Shown here piece after piece: positions 8,499 through 18,091 of a stretch of DNA of 54,724 nt. The notes beneath the pieces were generated by a model. It saw only the letters and a program-made list of their open reading frames with translations, searched no databases and was not told the origin of the DNA. The stretch comes from Natrinema hispanicum (GTDB taxonomy: Archaea; Halobacteriota; Halobacteria; Halobacteriales; Natrialbaceae), in assembly GCF_004217335.1 (NCBI RefSeq), contig NZ_SHMP01000001.1, forward strand, positions 1 to 54,724, given 5' to 3'. The position numbers were made by a program, and so were the translations under genes. Within the stretch, counting starts at the first letter, position 1; every line of letters starts with the position of its first letter.

Positions 8499-8651
8499 AT
8501 TATTGGAGACATCACCTATCCTACTGGATTCCGGTGCTAGGTATTCCGACTGCCGTATTCACGTGACTCTAGGAGTGCAGATACAGCGCTGTGGAGAAGG
8601 CCATCAGTTATGGGGACTCACCCCTAAGTCATAGGTAAGCGATCGAGACAG

Positions 8652-9230
8652 ATGCCTGGGAATGACAGTTTGGAGAATCTCCGTGCCCTCGTTGTCGACG
8701 ATGAGCAGGAAGTCGCAGACGCATACGCGCTTCGACTGCGAGGGTGCTGTAAGGTTGAGACGGCTTATAGCGGTGAGGAAGCCCTCTCGATTATCGATAA
8801 CTCCCCGGTTGATATTGTTCTTCTTGACCGGCATATGCCCGGTCTATCCGGCGATGATGTGCTCGAGGAACTCGTCGAGCGCGACTTCTATGGGCGAATC
8901 GTCATGGTTACTGCAGTCGATCCTGGATTCGACGTCTTAGATTTACCCTTCGACGATTACCTGTGTAAGCCAGTCGACCGTGAGGACGTGCTTGCCGTAG
9001 TTGACCAGCAGCAACAGATCCTTTCGTATGAAACGCTCGGCGAGTACTTCAGTGCTGAAGCCAAACGCGCGGTGCTCGAGGGAGAACTGAGCGCAGAACA
9101 GCGCAGCAGTAACGAGCGATACGCGGAGCTCGTGGACCGAGCAGAACGACTCGAACACCGGGCACGACGACTGCTTGGTGATGATGAACTTCTCCACCAA
9201 TTCGATCAGATTGAGCGAGAATATCGTTGA
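8652..9230 (+). CDS. HalX-type response regulator
   Basis: The 192-residue protein has a receiver domain at 10-115 with the acidic pair D16-D17, phospho-acceptor D59 in IVLLDRHMPG, T87 in MVTAVD and K106 in LCKPVD. The C-terminal part (about 125-190) is an acidic, coiled HalX domain with SSNERYAELVDRAERLEHRA. HalX is a haloarchaeal output module of unknown mechanism. It is the only stand-alone receiver in the window, so it may accept phosphate from the kinases at 6279 or 11860, which is inference. It has no DNA-binding domain. Confidence 0.85.
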   Translation: MPGNDSLENLRALVVDDEQEVADAYALRLRGCCKVETAYSGEEALSIIDNSPVDIVLLDRHMPGLSGDDVLEELVERDFYGRIVMVTAVDPGFDVLDLPFDDYLCKPVDREDVLAVVDQQQQILSYETLGEYFSAEAKRAVLEGELSAEQRSSNERYAELVDRAERLEHRARRLLGDDELLHQFDQIEREYR

Positions 9231-9289
9231 ACAAACCTGATCGTGATCTTCCAACGTAATGGGCGCCGCTGTGACATCTGGGAGGACAG

Positions 9290-9565
9290 TCACGTTGGCA
9301 GATTCGCAAATATCAGCACAAGGCCAATGGAAATGAAGCCAAGAGAGGTGATGACTGCATACCAGATGACGCCAATTCCGAGTGCAATATGGCCATTCAG
9401 TCCATTTCCCTCCGGTATCCAATAGTCTCGAGCAGGGAGAATTCGTAACGCAGCAAGCGCACTGATCCCTGGGAGGAAGAGATTGGCGACAAGAACACCG
9501 CCAATGATACGAACTGCATCACTCCCTGTGACCGTTCCAGTCCCCGCGGAAAGGAGAATCACCAC
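9290..9565 (-). CDS. Small membrane protein (91 aa), possibly truncated
   Basis: The product is hydrophobic with two to three predicted transmembrane segments, including IIGGVLVANLFLPGISALAAL and LGIGVIWYAVITSLGFISIG. No family is recognised. It starts 40 bases from the IS-related remnant at 9607, so its N-terminus might have been altered by that insertion. The reading frame and composition look coding. Confidence 0.5.
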   Translation of the reverse strand: MVILLSAGTGTVTGSDAVRIIGGVLVANLFLPGISALAALRILPARDYWIPEGNGLNGHIALGIGVIWYAVITSLGFISIGLVLIFANLPT

Positions 9566-9606
9566 AAGATACGAGAGACACTGTCCTACGAGGAGACCGC
9601 CTCCGT

Positions 9607-10222
9607 TGACATCCTCCTCCGCGTGAACGCGGAGGAATCCCGAGCGGTGGGAGTTTCAGGTTTGCAACCATGGATACCGCCACTTTACGGGAGTTTGCAT
9701 CTAACCCAGTCGTCGTGGTCGGTGGCTGACTGGCGTTCACGAGAACGGAGTTCTCGTGCAGCCCATCAGAAATCTTCGATTTCTGAGGACGGTGCCAAAC
9801 CGCCGTTACTCCTATCCTCAGCGTCATTGACTCCCAGTTGTTGTTTTTGCCAGCAGGGAGTCACTGACACGTTGACAGACTTGGAGGTATCGTCGTGCTT
9901 GCTCAGGCCGACGGGCACAAGACGAACCCTCCGTGGATTTGCGTTCACCGCGTCGGCATTTCGGATACTGCCTCGTTACGAGGGCGGACAGGCCGTGGTT
10001 CGAAAATCTTTGATTTTCGTCATCACGAGAGAGCAAAGCTCTCTCGAACGACCTCCGAAGGTCGTTCGAAATCCGCTCCGTTCCGACCTGACCTTGCCAT
10101 TGTGTAGGGGTTCCTGTGAGTTGAATGTTTAGGATTGGAAACTCGGCTATGCTATTGTCGGTGGAACGTATCATTGAGTGACGGCGCGTATCCACGGCGT
10201 GAACGCCGTGGTATTGCGCCTG
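9607..10222. mobile_element. Decayed IS200/IS605 (IS1341-type) element remnant
   Basis: One edge (9607-9644) reads TGACATCCTCCTCCGCGTGA and continues to a CCCGAG, an imperfect hairpin around GTGAAC of the type seen at haloarchaeal IS1341-type element ends. The other edge (about 10186-10215) holds CCACGGCGTGAACGCCGTGG, again a GTGAAC-loop hairpin. Between them no full ORF remains, only several short palindromes such as AGAAATCTTCGATTTCT and GAACGACCTCCGAAGGTCGT. The stretch separates the small membrane gene from the Bat-type regulator. A non-autonomous derivative is as likely as a decayed TnpB element. Confidence 0.5.
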
Positions 10223-10251
10223 TTCAGCGTATAATCGCGGAAGTCAGCCGT

Positions 10252-11859
10252 TCAGTGTCCCTCCGTGGATTGTGTATTTTCATCGAGATACGCGTCGAGT
10301 AGCTTCCGTTGTCCTGCGCGGAGATGGTAGAGCAGCGTCGAGCCGGTAATACCAAGATCGGCTGCGACTTCTTCTGCTGTGCTTCCTCGAGGCGACTCGA
10401 AGTAGTCCGCGAGGTATGCAGTTTGAAGGACGGTCTTTTGTCGTTCCGTCAGCCGATCGGTTAGTGCGTCTTGGAACTCACGAGCGGTCGTCACAGAACG
10501 TTCTCGTTCCTCCTTTGCAACAAACTCCGCATCGTGCTCACGGCTGATCGTCTCTGCCATACGGCGTACGTCACCGTCCGGCGGGAACTCTACGACGATT
10601 TGTCCGGAACCGCTGTCGAAACTCGCTCGTCGGACAGTTCCACCAAGCGATGTGATTGTAAGTAAGGGTGTTGGCTCCTGCACTGTGATTTCGACAGTGC
10701 CACCGACCTCCGACTCACGAATGACTCTGCTCTCGTCGATACCATCGTTATTCAGGGCCATGTCGCTGATGTCCTCGACGTCAGCGTCCTCAACTGAGAC
10801 GAAACAAAGTAACGTATCGTCCCCTTGCGGAACGACTCCTTTCAGTTCTAATTTCGAGTCGAGTGCCTGACTAAGCGTGGTCAAGACCGAGCTATCACCA
10901 ATTTCAAAAGTGATCTCCGCTACGGTATCGGAGAGCAATAGATTCCGGTTCCGGGCAGCAGTGATTGCAAAGCCAGCTACTTCGCCTAACGTTTCGAAAC
11001 TGGTACGCTCTCGGTCCGAAAACGCCGCGGTACCGCTTGCATAGACGCCAACCACGCCGTGTACACTCGAGCCGTACAAGAGGGGGATCGCCAGTGCTGA
11101 TTGCACACCGTCTGCAAACCCAGCGATCCGAACTGATTCAGGAACCTGAGTGCTCTCCGCGAGTGGTTGCACGGTCTGTATACGACCACGTTCGACTGCA
11201 TTCTCTTCCGGCGTCGTCACCGTATCGTCTTCAAGCGCGTCACAGACAGCCGCATAGGTCTCGCCAGTCTCGCCCGCGACAGCATGAGTGACAAGTTCAT
11301 CGCTTCCGACATCTCGCTCGCCAACCCAGGCGAATTCGTACAGTGCAGTGTCACCGAGTTCGTGACAGATCGTTTTAGCGATCTCTTCTCGAGAGGTAGC
11401 ACCAACAAGTGCTGCGAGGATTTCCGAAAGTACGTCTTCGATGACAGCCGTCCGCTTCCGCTCTTGCCGAAGTCGTTCAAGAGACTGTTCCTGCTGTCGA
11501 TGGTCCGTCACATCTTGCACATAGACTGTGGTTTCATCGGCGGTAGAGACAACAGAAACCTCGAGCCACCGATCCAAGTTGGGGTAATACTCCTCAAACG
11601 ATGTGTCAGTGACAGACTCTCCCTCGAGGGCAATCAAAAGTGAATCCTCGACGGAACGAGGGAATACTTCTGCGAGAGTGGATCCAACTGCGTCATCCGT
11701 GGCATCGATCAGCGTCCGGGCGGTATTGTTAATATCGGTTACAATCCCATCGGACGAAACATACAGAATACCAATAGGGGCGCGTTGGAGTCGATCATCC
11801 ATAGCTAGTAGCACTGCCTCCGGGTGACACCGGTCGCTGTGTTCTGACATCTGGTTCAC
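10252..11859 (-). CDS. Bacterio-opsin-activator (Bat)-type regulator with PAS and GAF domains
   Basis: The 535-residue protein has a PAS domain (about 25-120, GILYVSSDGIVTDINNTART), a GAF domain (about 145-310), a bacterio-opsin-activator central domain (about 315-455) and a C-terminal HTH_10 domain (about 475-530) with TAEEVAADLGITGSTLLYHL. This is the layout of haloarchaeal Bat relatives, soluble regulators thought to sense redox, light or small molecules. The GTG at 11859 directly follows the stop of the upstream kinase, and an ATG lies three codons on. The two genes are co-transcribed, so the kinase may modulate this regulator. Confidence 0.85.
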   Translation of the reverse strand: MNQMSEHSDRCHPEAVLLAMDDRLQRAPIGILYVSSDGIVTDINNTARTLIDATDDAVGSTLAEVFPRSVEDSLLIALEGESVTDTSFEEYYPNLDRWLEVSVVSTADETTVYVQDVTDHRQQEQSLERLRQERKRTAVIEDVLSEILAALVGATSREEIAKTICHELGDTALYEFAWVGERDVGSDELVTHAVAGETGETYAAVCDALEDDTVTTPEENAVERGRIQTVQPLAESTQVPESVRIAGFADGVQSALAIPLLYGSSVHGVVGVYASGTAAFSDRERTSFETLGEVAGFAITAARNRNLLLSDTVAEITFEIGDSSVLTTLSQALDSKLELKGVVPQGDDTLLCFVSVEDADVEDISDMALNNDGIDESRVIRESEVGGTVEITVQEPTPLLTITSLGGTVRRASFDSGSGQIVVEFPPDGDVRRMAETISREHDAEFVAKEERERSVTTAREFQDALTDRLTERQKTVLQTAYLADYFESPRGSTAEEVAADLGITGSTLLYHLRAGQRKLLDAYLDENTQSTEGH

Positions 11860-12873
11860 TCATTGATTGTCGAACCGAATCTCGAACCGCGCACCACCAT
11901 TCGTAGCTGTCGTGACGGTTACCGTCCAGTCGTGTGCAGCGACGATTCGATCGACAATCGCGAGGCCAAGGCCTGTTCCACCGTCTCGAGTCGAGTATCC
12001 CGGTTCAAAGACAACATCCCGCTCGTCCGGAGGGATACCTGGCCCGTCATCGACGACATAGAAGCCGTTCTCCAGTGCACCAACGGTGATAGTCACCGTG
12101 TTCCTTGCACTCGTCTCATGCCCGTGTTCCGTCGGCCAATCGCCAGTGCCCACGCTGTGTTCCACGCTGTTTCGGAACAAATTCTCGAACAGCCTCCGAA
12201 CACGATCAGCGTCGGCAGTCACAGTCGGGAGTGGGTCAGTCACATTGAAAGAAGCGTGGTCGGTTTCGACGGATTCCCACGCCCTGTTCGCGGCTCTTTC
12301 GATCGAGACGTTTTCCGACGGATCCACAGCGATATCGTCGCGTGTGACGGTGAGTACGTCCCGGATAATCTGTTCCATCCGGTCGTGTGCGTTGGAGACC
12401 GCGTCGAAGTGCTCGGGATCTCCCGTCTCCTGTGCTGCTCGGAGATGTGCTTTGGCGACATCCAGCGGATTACGAAGGTCGTGGCTAATTAAACTGCTAA
12501 CTTGATCGACGGTGGATGTTCCAATGAGATCGTGACACTCACTTAGATCTGTAAAAACGATGTACCCGGTATTATCGTCGGACGGGAATATTCTAGCGAA
12601 GTACGGCCCTGTTTCATCGAGTCCCTCGAGGCAAATACCGACGCTGTTGCCACGAATGAGATGCGTTACTGGATCCCCAGTAGCGGTTGCGGTAACAACG
12701 CCAAAGTGATCAAATAGTGTTGTCACTGGCATCTCAGACGAGAAGCTCTTGAAAACCGTCTCAAAAGCCTCATTTGCCGTTATAATGAGGGGTTCGTCAT
12801 CCTCTACAGCGTAGGCGATGACTGGATCGGGAAATTCCTCGAGCGTGATCGTGACGCAGTGCTCATCCGTCAT
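11860..12873 (-). CDS. Soluble sensor histidine kinase (PAS-like, HisKA, HATPase)
   Basis: The 337-residue protein has an N-terminal PAS-like region (about 10-110, VIAYAVEDDEPLIITANEAF), a HisKA domain with SHDLRNPLDVA (His131) and an HATPase domain with FENLFRNSVEHS, VDDGPGIPPDE and GGTGLGLAIVD. No transmembrane helices are seen, so it is cytosolic. Its stop abuts the start of the Bat-type regulator, giving a two-gene operon. Its promoter region is shared with the divergent AIM24-like gene. Confidence 0.87.
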   Translation of the reverse strand: MTDEHCVTITLEEFPDPVIAYAVEDDEPLIITANEAFETVFKSFSSEMPVTTLFDHFGVVTATATGDPVTHLIRGNSVGICLEGLDETGPYFARIFPSDDNTGYIVFTDLSECHDLIGTSTVDQVSSLISHDLRNPLDVAKAHLRAAQETGDPEHFDAVSNAHDRMEQIIRDVLTVTRDDIAVDPSENVSIERAANRAWESVETDHASFNVTDPLPTVTADADRVRRLFENLFRNSVEHSVGTGDWPTEHGHETSARNTVTITVGALENGFYVVDDGPGIPPDERDVVFEPGYSTRDGGTGLGLAIVDRIVAAHDWTVTVTTATNGGARFEIRFDNQ

Positions 12874-13084
12874 CGGTGCCCTGTGTTTTCTGGGGAGGGA
12901 CAGAGGGTGTTTACCTTTCTGGTTGGCTGGTCAACGCACCACCGACGGAGCAGGTTTCGAGACCTGTTCATACACCATTGTTGAATCAGAGAGACGTTTA
13001 GTGTTGTTCGCTGTTTCTGGCTCAGAAACACGGCCTCCATATTTACCTCACTTTCTCCATGAATTACTGATGAAGTCAGCCATA

Positions 13085-13765
13085 ATGGCTTCGTTCCCTA
13101 TGGAAATCGATCAATTCGCATCCGAAAACGCAATAATGGAGACTGATGCACCGTTCCAACTGGAGAATAGCTACACACTCGACATCGCCGTCGACGGATC
13201 AGTGCAAGCGAAAGCCGGTTCGATGATCGCGTTTACGGGCGATCTATCGTTCACCGGAAAATCATCCGCGGAGGGCGGAATTACTGGATTTATCAAGCAA
13301 GCTGCGACCAGTGAGGGCACGCCTGTGATGTCGGTCGAAGGACAGGGACACGCCTACCTCGCTGATAGCGAGAAAAAAGTCCAACTCCTTGAACTCGATT
13401 CCGATGATTCGATCACCGTCAACGGCGAGGACATCCTCGCGTTCGACCCGAACGTCTCATACGAGATTTCCTCCATGGATACGCTCGCCGGGGCATTCGC
13501 AGGCGGGTTCACAAACGTCTACCTCGAAGGCCCGGGATACGTCGCGATCACCACGCACGGCGATCCCATTGTCCTCGAACCACCCGTTTCGACTGACCCG
13601 AGTGCGACGGTCGCCTGGAGTGGAACTTCCCCAAACGTTCAAGTCAACAAGAACCTCTCCGACATGATCGGTCAGGAGTCCGGCGAACGCTTCCAGATGG
13701 AGTTTGATGGCGACACCGGATACGTTGTCGTTCAACCGTACGAGGAACACGCTGGAGAAAGTTAG
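13085..13765 (+). CDS. AIM24 family protein
   Basis: The product (226 residues from the ATG at 13085) matches the AIM24/TIGR00266 family, with the double-psi-like repeats that open AGSMIAFTGDLSFTGKSS and later VQVNKNLSDM. The family spans bacteria, archaea and mitochondrial Aim24, where it stabilises membrane complexes; the archaeal role is unknown. ATGs at 13070 and 13100 are alternative starts. The frame is open from 12818, but that part overlaps the divergent kinase gene and lacks family features. Confidence 0.75.
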   Translation: MASFPMEIDQFASENAIMETDAPFQLENSYTLDIAVDGSVQAKAGSMIAFTGDLSFTGKSSAEGGITGFIKQAATSEGTPVMSVEGQGHAYLADSEKKVQLLELDSDDSITVNGEDILAFDPNVSYEISSMDTLAGAFAGGFTNVYLEGPGYVAITTHGDPIVLEPPVSTDPSATVAWSGTSPNVQVNKNLSDMIGQESGERFQMEFDGDTGYVVVQPYEEHAGES

Positions 13766-13870
13766 TCTCGAAACTCGCAAATATTCCGCTTCGGCTTTAC
13801 GAAGGTAAAGTTCAAAGCGCCAGCCCTATCCGACCAACAATTTTCTTCCGAAGAGCGTAAGATCTGAATC

Positions 13871-13915
13871 ATCATATATGATCTAGACTATGACAATTCA
13901 CCATCATTATATGTT
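13871..13915 (+). promoter_or_regulatory. Promoter of the ABC operon, with palindrome
   Basis: A perfect palindrome ATCATATATGAT lies at 13871-13882. A second AT-rich box, CATTATATG, lies at about 13905-13913, some 25-30 bases upstream of the ATG at 13937. The second box fits a TATA element for a leaderless transcript; the palindrome upstream could bind a regulator. Confidence 0.45.
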
Positions 13916-13936
13916 TTGTTGTATGATTGACTTTTC

Positions 13937-14812
13937 ATGGCGCTCTGCATTAATCAGCTCGGAAAACAATACGCAGAAGACATCTGGGGTATCAGGGACA
14001 TTACTCTCGAGATGGACGAGGGCATTCACGGCTTGTTGGGACCGAATGGTGCAGGCAAGTCGACATTGATGCAGATACTAACGACGGTAATGAAACCCAC
14101 GACGGGATCCGTCTCGTGGAACGGCACCGACATCGTTGAATCACCCGACGCCGTCCGACCAGTACTCGGCTATCTCCCGCAGGACTTCGGCATCTATCCC
14201 GACTTGACACTCGAAGAGTTTCTCGAGTACATGGCTGCGCTCCGTGGTCTAGACGCAGAGACGGCGAGCGCCAGAATCGACGAACTAACCAAACTTACGA
14301 ATCTCGTGGATGTCCGAACGCGGAAACTTAAGACGTTCTCCGGGGGGATGCGCCAACGAGTCGGCATCGCGCAAGCACTGCTCAACGATCCCGAACTACT
14401 CATCGTTGACGAACCGACAGTCGGGCTAGACCCCGAAGAACGTGTTCGGTTGCGAAGTGCGCTATCGAACACTGCAACCGATCGTGTCGTCGTTCTCTCG
14501 ACGCATATTGTTCCAGACGTCGAATCCACTGCGAACAAGATCGCGATTCTTGACGACGGTCGCCTGTTAACCCATACATCCGTTGAAGCGCTCATCGACA
14601 ACGTCGCTGAGATGGTCTATGAATTCGTTGTCCCACGTGCAGAGTTGTCCACGATCAGAGACCAGTATCAGGTATGTAGCACAGTCCAGCGGTCGGCCGG
14701 GGTTGAGGTGAGACTTATCGCCGAAAGCCCGCCAACAGAGGACGCTGAACAGGTCCCACCAACGCTGGAGGACGCGTATCTCGACGCGATCGACCAGCAA
14801 CACGAGGTTTGA
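13937..14812 (+). CDS. ABC transporter ATP-binding protein (ABC-2 type)
   Basis: The 291-residue protein has Walker A GPNGAGKST near residue 35, the Q loop LPQDFG, signature FSGGMRQRVG, Walker B LLIVDEPTVGLDP and the switch His in STHI. The C-terminal 80 residues are an accessory domain typical of ABC-2 export ATPases. It is followed after one base by the permease gene, with which it forms a drug-, lipid- or peptide-export type transporter. The substrate cannot be read from sequence. Confidence 0.88.
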   Translation: MALCINQLGKQYAEDIWGIRDITLEMDEGIHGLLGPNGAGKSTLMQILTTVMKPTTGSVSWNGTDIVESPDAVRPVLGYLPQDFGIYPDLTLEEFLEYMAALRGLDAETASARIDELTKLTNLVDVRTRKLKTFSGGMRQRVGIAQALLNDPELLIVDEPTVGLDPEERVRLRSALSNTATDRVVVLSTHIVPDVESTANKIAILDDGRLLTHTSVEALIDNVAEMVYEFVVPRAELSTIRDQYQVCSTVQRSAGVEVRLIAESPPTEDAEQVPPTLEDAYLDAIDQQHEV

Positions 14813-14813
14813 G

Positions 14814-16475
14814 ATGCGAAAGCTGTACCACATCGCACGGGCGGATTTCCTGCAACGGGTCCGGTCACGGCGACTGCTGGTCGTCCTCGCCGTCATCGCG
14901 TACTTCGGGTATCTAGTCAATGTCGGCCAGATTGAGCTCGTATACCAGATCGGTAACGAAGATGCTATGAGACACGTTGGCGGCGTCAACACTGCCGCGT
15001 TTATTGGCCTCAAAGCCGGACTGACTGGGTCGGCCGTATTCCTCTTTGGTGGTTTCTATCTCATGAAAAATTCGCTGCGTCGCGATCGACTGCACGATGT
15101 CGAAGAACTGGTCGCAAGTACGCCCGTCACGGACCTGACCTACCTTTTCGGTAAGTGGCTGAGCAACATCGCACTCGGCGTCGTCATCCTCGTTGTCCTC
15201 GGTTTCGCGACGGTAGTCAACCACGCAGTTCACGGCGTCGGACCGACGAACGTGGTCGCGCTGGTGAAACCACTGATCTTACTTGCACTACCACTCGGTG
15301 CACTCATCGGCGCACTCGCACTCGTGTTTGAGACGGTGGAGTGGCTGAATGGCACGCTCGGGAACGCCGTCTACTTCTTCGTGTTCATGCCGCTCGCAGT
15401 CATAAGTCTGGCTGCCACCGAGGGTGCAATGCCTGGAGAAATTCAAGTCTGGGTCAAGGCTACGGACGCGCTGGGAAGCCTCGCAGTGTACGACTTGACA
15501 GTGGATGCACTACTGGCAGAAGTTCCGCAGTACAATGGTGGCGCGCCATCGTTCGGGACGATTCAGGCCGACGAAACGCTGGTGCCGTTTCGTTACGACG
15601 GGCAGACGTGGCCGCTCTGGATTTACGCACAGCGAACTGCGCTCCTCCTACCGGCGATAGTCCTTGTAACGCTTGCAACCGTCCCCTTCGACCGATTCAC
15701 GTCGACCGAATCGTCGGAGAAATCCGGGTGGGTTTCGCGACTGACATCCGTGCTGCCGACGCTACGTGGCAAGTCGGAGGACTCGAAACCCACAACCGAA
15801 CAGACCGCGCTTGAATCCATGTCGCTGACTCCGGTCACTGACCGCAAGGCGGGTGGTTTCGGCCGACTCGTAGCTGCAGAAGTGCGCCTCGCACTACGCG
15901 GCCAACCTTGGTGGTGGTACGTCATTGCAGTCATGCTCGCCGGTGCGCCGGTCGTCACGCTTGTCACTACTGGCCCTGCTGAGAATTCGCTCACACCGTT
16001 CCGACGGGTCGTGCTTCCACTCACGTTTGTCTGGCCAATATTCGTCTGGTCGGCCATGGGCGCTCGAACGGTGACGCACCGGCTGACTGCGTTGGTTCTA
16101 GCGTCGAAGTATCCAATTCGACAACTCATCGCTGAATGGATCGCCGGTGTCCTCGTAGCCATTTCGCTTAGTAGTGGCGTCCTCATCCTGTTCCTCGCAA
16201 CCGGGCAAATCGGAACGCTCATTGGCTTCGCAAGTGGGGTACTCTTCGCACCGTCGCTCGCTATCGCAGCAGGAATCTGGACTCGATCTTCCACATTGTT
16301 CGAAATTCTCTATCTCGTCCTGTGGTACATCGGTCCGTTGAATGGCGGAGTAGTAGTTGACTTCGTTGGATCAACGACCCAGAGTATTGAAATGGGTGTG
16401 CCGTTCGTCTTCGTCGCGCTGAGTATCGTACTTCTTGGTATGGCAATCATCCGCCGGAAACGAGAGGTAGCGTAA
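14814..16475 (+). CDS. ABC-2-type transporter permease
   Basis: The 553-residue membrane protein has about twelve hydrophobic helices arranged as two similar halves (residues 1-290 and 340-553), each beginning with an ARADFLQRVRSRRLL-type or AAEVRLALRGQPWWW-type amphipathic segment. Such fused two-half ABC-2 permeases pair with one ATPase type, here the gene immediately upstream. A large extracellular loop with NGGAPSFGTIQADETLVPF lies in the first half. The pair is followed by TnpB-element sequence. Confidence 0.82.
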   Translation: MRKLYHIARADFLQRVRSRRLLVVLAVIAYFGYLVNVGQIELVYQIGNEDAMRHVGGVNTAAFIGLKAGLTGSAVFLFGGFYLMKNSLRRDRLHDVEELVASTPVTDLTYLFGKWLSNIALGVVILVVLGFATVVNHAVHGVGPTNVVALVKPLILLALPLGALIGALALVFETVEWLNGTLGNAVYFFVFMPLAVISLAATEGAMPGEIQVWVKATDALGSLAVYDLTVDALLAEVPQYNGGAPSFGTIQADETLVPFRYDGQTWPLWIYAQRTALLLPAIVLVTLATVPFDRFTSTESSEKSGWVSRLTSVLPTLRGKSEDSKPTTEQTALESMSLTPVTDRKAGGFGRLVAAEVRLALRGQPWWWYVIAVMLAGAPVVTLVTTGPAENSLTPFRRVVLPLTFVWPIFVWSAMGARTVTHRLTALVLASKYPIRQLIAEWIAGVLVAISLSSGVLILFLATGQIGTLIGFASGVLFAPSLAIAAGIWTRSSTLFEILYLVLWYIGPLNGGVVVDFVGSTTQSIEMGVPFVFVALSIVLLGMAIIRRKREVA

Positions 16476-16576
16476 GCTGACACGACTAGTATCCAGTTCG
16501 TCCAAAGCTCACGCCAGTATTTCCGCTGCTCGTCGCTGACGTATTCTACAGATGAGCAAGGCGAGTGCTTCGGAGC

Positions 16577-16596
16577 GTGACCCCGAGGCGGTTCAC
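16577..16596 (+). repeat. Solo end repeat of a TnpB-type element, plus orientation
   Basis: The stretch GTGACCCCGAGGCGGTTCAC matches, in inverted orientation, the right-end hairpin arm of the TnpB element beside it (16771-16800, GTCAACCGCCTCGGGGTCAA). It therefore looks like an inverted solo copy of the element end about 175 bases away. Confidence 0.5.
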
Positions 16597-16770
16597 TAGC
16601 ACCCTGGGGTTCCCCAGTACCTTCATCGAAGACAACACTTTTCGCCGAACATATCAACCACTCGGTTATTCAATGATAGACATACACACATCGATTCCCC
16701 CGCGGTTCGCCGTGAGTACGTTTCGAGTGTCGAAATCGAGTAGCCCACTGAACCGATCGTATTCGCCCTC

Positions 16771-16900
16771 GTCAACCGCCTCGGGGTCAAGCCCCGAGGC
16801 TTGTCAGTGAACTCCCGTTCTACCCGAGTAACTCGGTAGGCGTGTAGTCGCCGTTCACGTTCAACGTCCCTGACTTGAGGGCTAGCTGACTGGTAGCCCA
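16771..16900 (-). ncRNA. Putative TnpB guide RNA (omega RNA / sotRNA) and right end
   Basis: TnpB proteins use an RNA made from the 3' end of their own gene through the right end of the element. IS1341-type genes of Halobacterium are known to produce such sense overlapping transcripts (sotRNAs). Here the tnpB 3' end is followed on the minus strand by the hairpin GCCTCGGGGCTTGACCCCGAGGC (arms at 16779-16800) and then GGTTGAC. The guide would be the flanking sequence below 16771. Boundaries are estimates. Confidence 0.5.
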
Positions 16901-18091
16901 TTCACCGCGAGACTTCTGCCCGCGATAGATATACCCGCAATACCGATTCGCGATGTTCTTCGCTGCGTTGTAATCCGCGTTCACCTCGTACCTACACGAT
17001 TGACACGCGAACTGCTTGTCGTCACGATTGTCCTCGTGGGTAAACCCACAGTTCGAACACCGCTGGCTCGTGTACGCGGGATTCACCGTGTCCACGAACA
17101 ACTCCGTGGACTCGACCTTGTACTCCACGAGTTCCATGAACTTCGCATACGCCCACTGCTGGAACTTCGAGCCATTGGCGATATTCTCGCGGATATGGTT
17201 GAGGTTCTCGAAGATGATGCCGTCCACGTCCGCGTCTTGGGCTTCTTCGATAAGGTCGTTCGCACGGTTGTGGAGCCAGTCAAGCGACCAGTTCGAGAAC
17301 CGACTGCCGATAGACTGAATCGTGAGGTGAGCCGACCGAGTGCCCACCTGTTGGAGGCGTCCACGCCGTTGTTCGTACTGGTCGCGCTTGTGGGTGAGGT
17401 GGTCTGCGCTCCCGAGGAATGCTCCGGTACTGGTGACGGCGAACGCGCCAGTCACGTTCAAGTCCACGCCGAGAACCACTCCGTTCTCGGGGGTTTCATC
17501 ATCGTGACTGGCTTCTTGACGTTCCGTTCCGTCAACCACGTAGTCCGGGTTTTTCAGCGTGACGTGCAGGTAGAACGTGTCGCCTTGCTCGTCGTACTGA
17601 AGCGTGGCGCTGGAGGCATCCCAGTCGTCTCTCTCGTAGTATCGACCGAACGGCGTACCCTCACGTTCGTCCTCGAGTGGAAGGACGTATTCACAGGTGA
17701 CTCTGCCGTTCGGCGTGGAGAGCGTGGCGTGGTCGTCGTTGAACGTCGCACTCCGCTTGTCGTACACCACGCTCCACGAGTCGAACTCGGGCTGACTCGT
17801 CTTCTCGCCCTGTTTCAGTTTCTCGACGCCACCTGTGACGGCTTCGATGGCGCGTCGGATGCCCTTCTGGACGAGGTTGGCGGTGAGGTCGGTTTCCTCA
17901 CGCAGCTCACCGTACAGGGCGTTTTCAGCCTTTGACTTACTGGTGATGCAGTAGTCGTCGTACCGCCATGCCCACTCGCTAGTGCGGTTGGCACAGTGCA
18001 GAAATTGGGTTTTGGTTCGATGGAGGTCGCCACGACGCTCTTCGGGCACATCGAGTTTGATGGGGACGGTGCGTCGTGGCGCGTCGTCCAT
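16820..18091 (-). CDS. tnpB: RNA-guided endonuclease TnpB (IS1341-type)
   Basis: The 423-residue protein (counted from the ATG at 18091; an ATG at 18178 adds 29 residues) keeps the full RuvC triad: D210 in LGVDLNVTG, E295 in IIFENLNHI and D373 in VNADYNAAKN. A zinc ribbon with C345-SNC and C363-QSC lies between the last two. The start MDDAPRRTVPIKLDVPEERR matches haloarchaeal TnpB starts. No tnpA is present, as is usual for IS1341-type elements. The nuclease is presumably active and would cut DNA matched by its guide RNA, promoting element retention. Confidence 0.9.
   Translation of the reverse strand: MDDAPRRTVPIKLDVPEERRGDLHRTKTQFLHCANRTSEWAWRYDDYCITSKSKAENALYGELREETDLTANLVQKGIRRAIEAVTGGVEKLKQGEKTSQPEFDSWSVVYDKRSATFNDDHATLSTPNGRVTCEYVLPLEDEREGTPFGRYYERDDWDASSATLQYDEQGDTFYLHVTLKNPDYVVDGTERQEASHDDETPENGVVLGVDLNVTGAFAVTSTGAFLGSADHLTHKRDQYEQRRGRLQQVGTRSAHLTIQSIGSRFSNWSLDWLHNRANDLIEEAQDADVDGIIFENLNHIRENIANGSKFQQWAYAKFMELVEYKVESTELFVDTVNPAYTSQRCSNCGFTHEDNRDDKQFACQSCRYEVNADYNAAKNIANRYCGYIYRGQKSRGEWATSQLALKSGTLNVNGDYTPTELLG

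Noticed and set aside
17000..17935. 311-codon plus-strand frame opposite tnpB
   Set aside because: Antisense shadow of the TnpB gene, which has all catalytic motifs.
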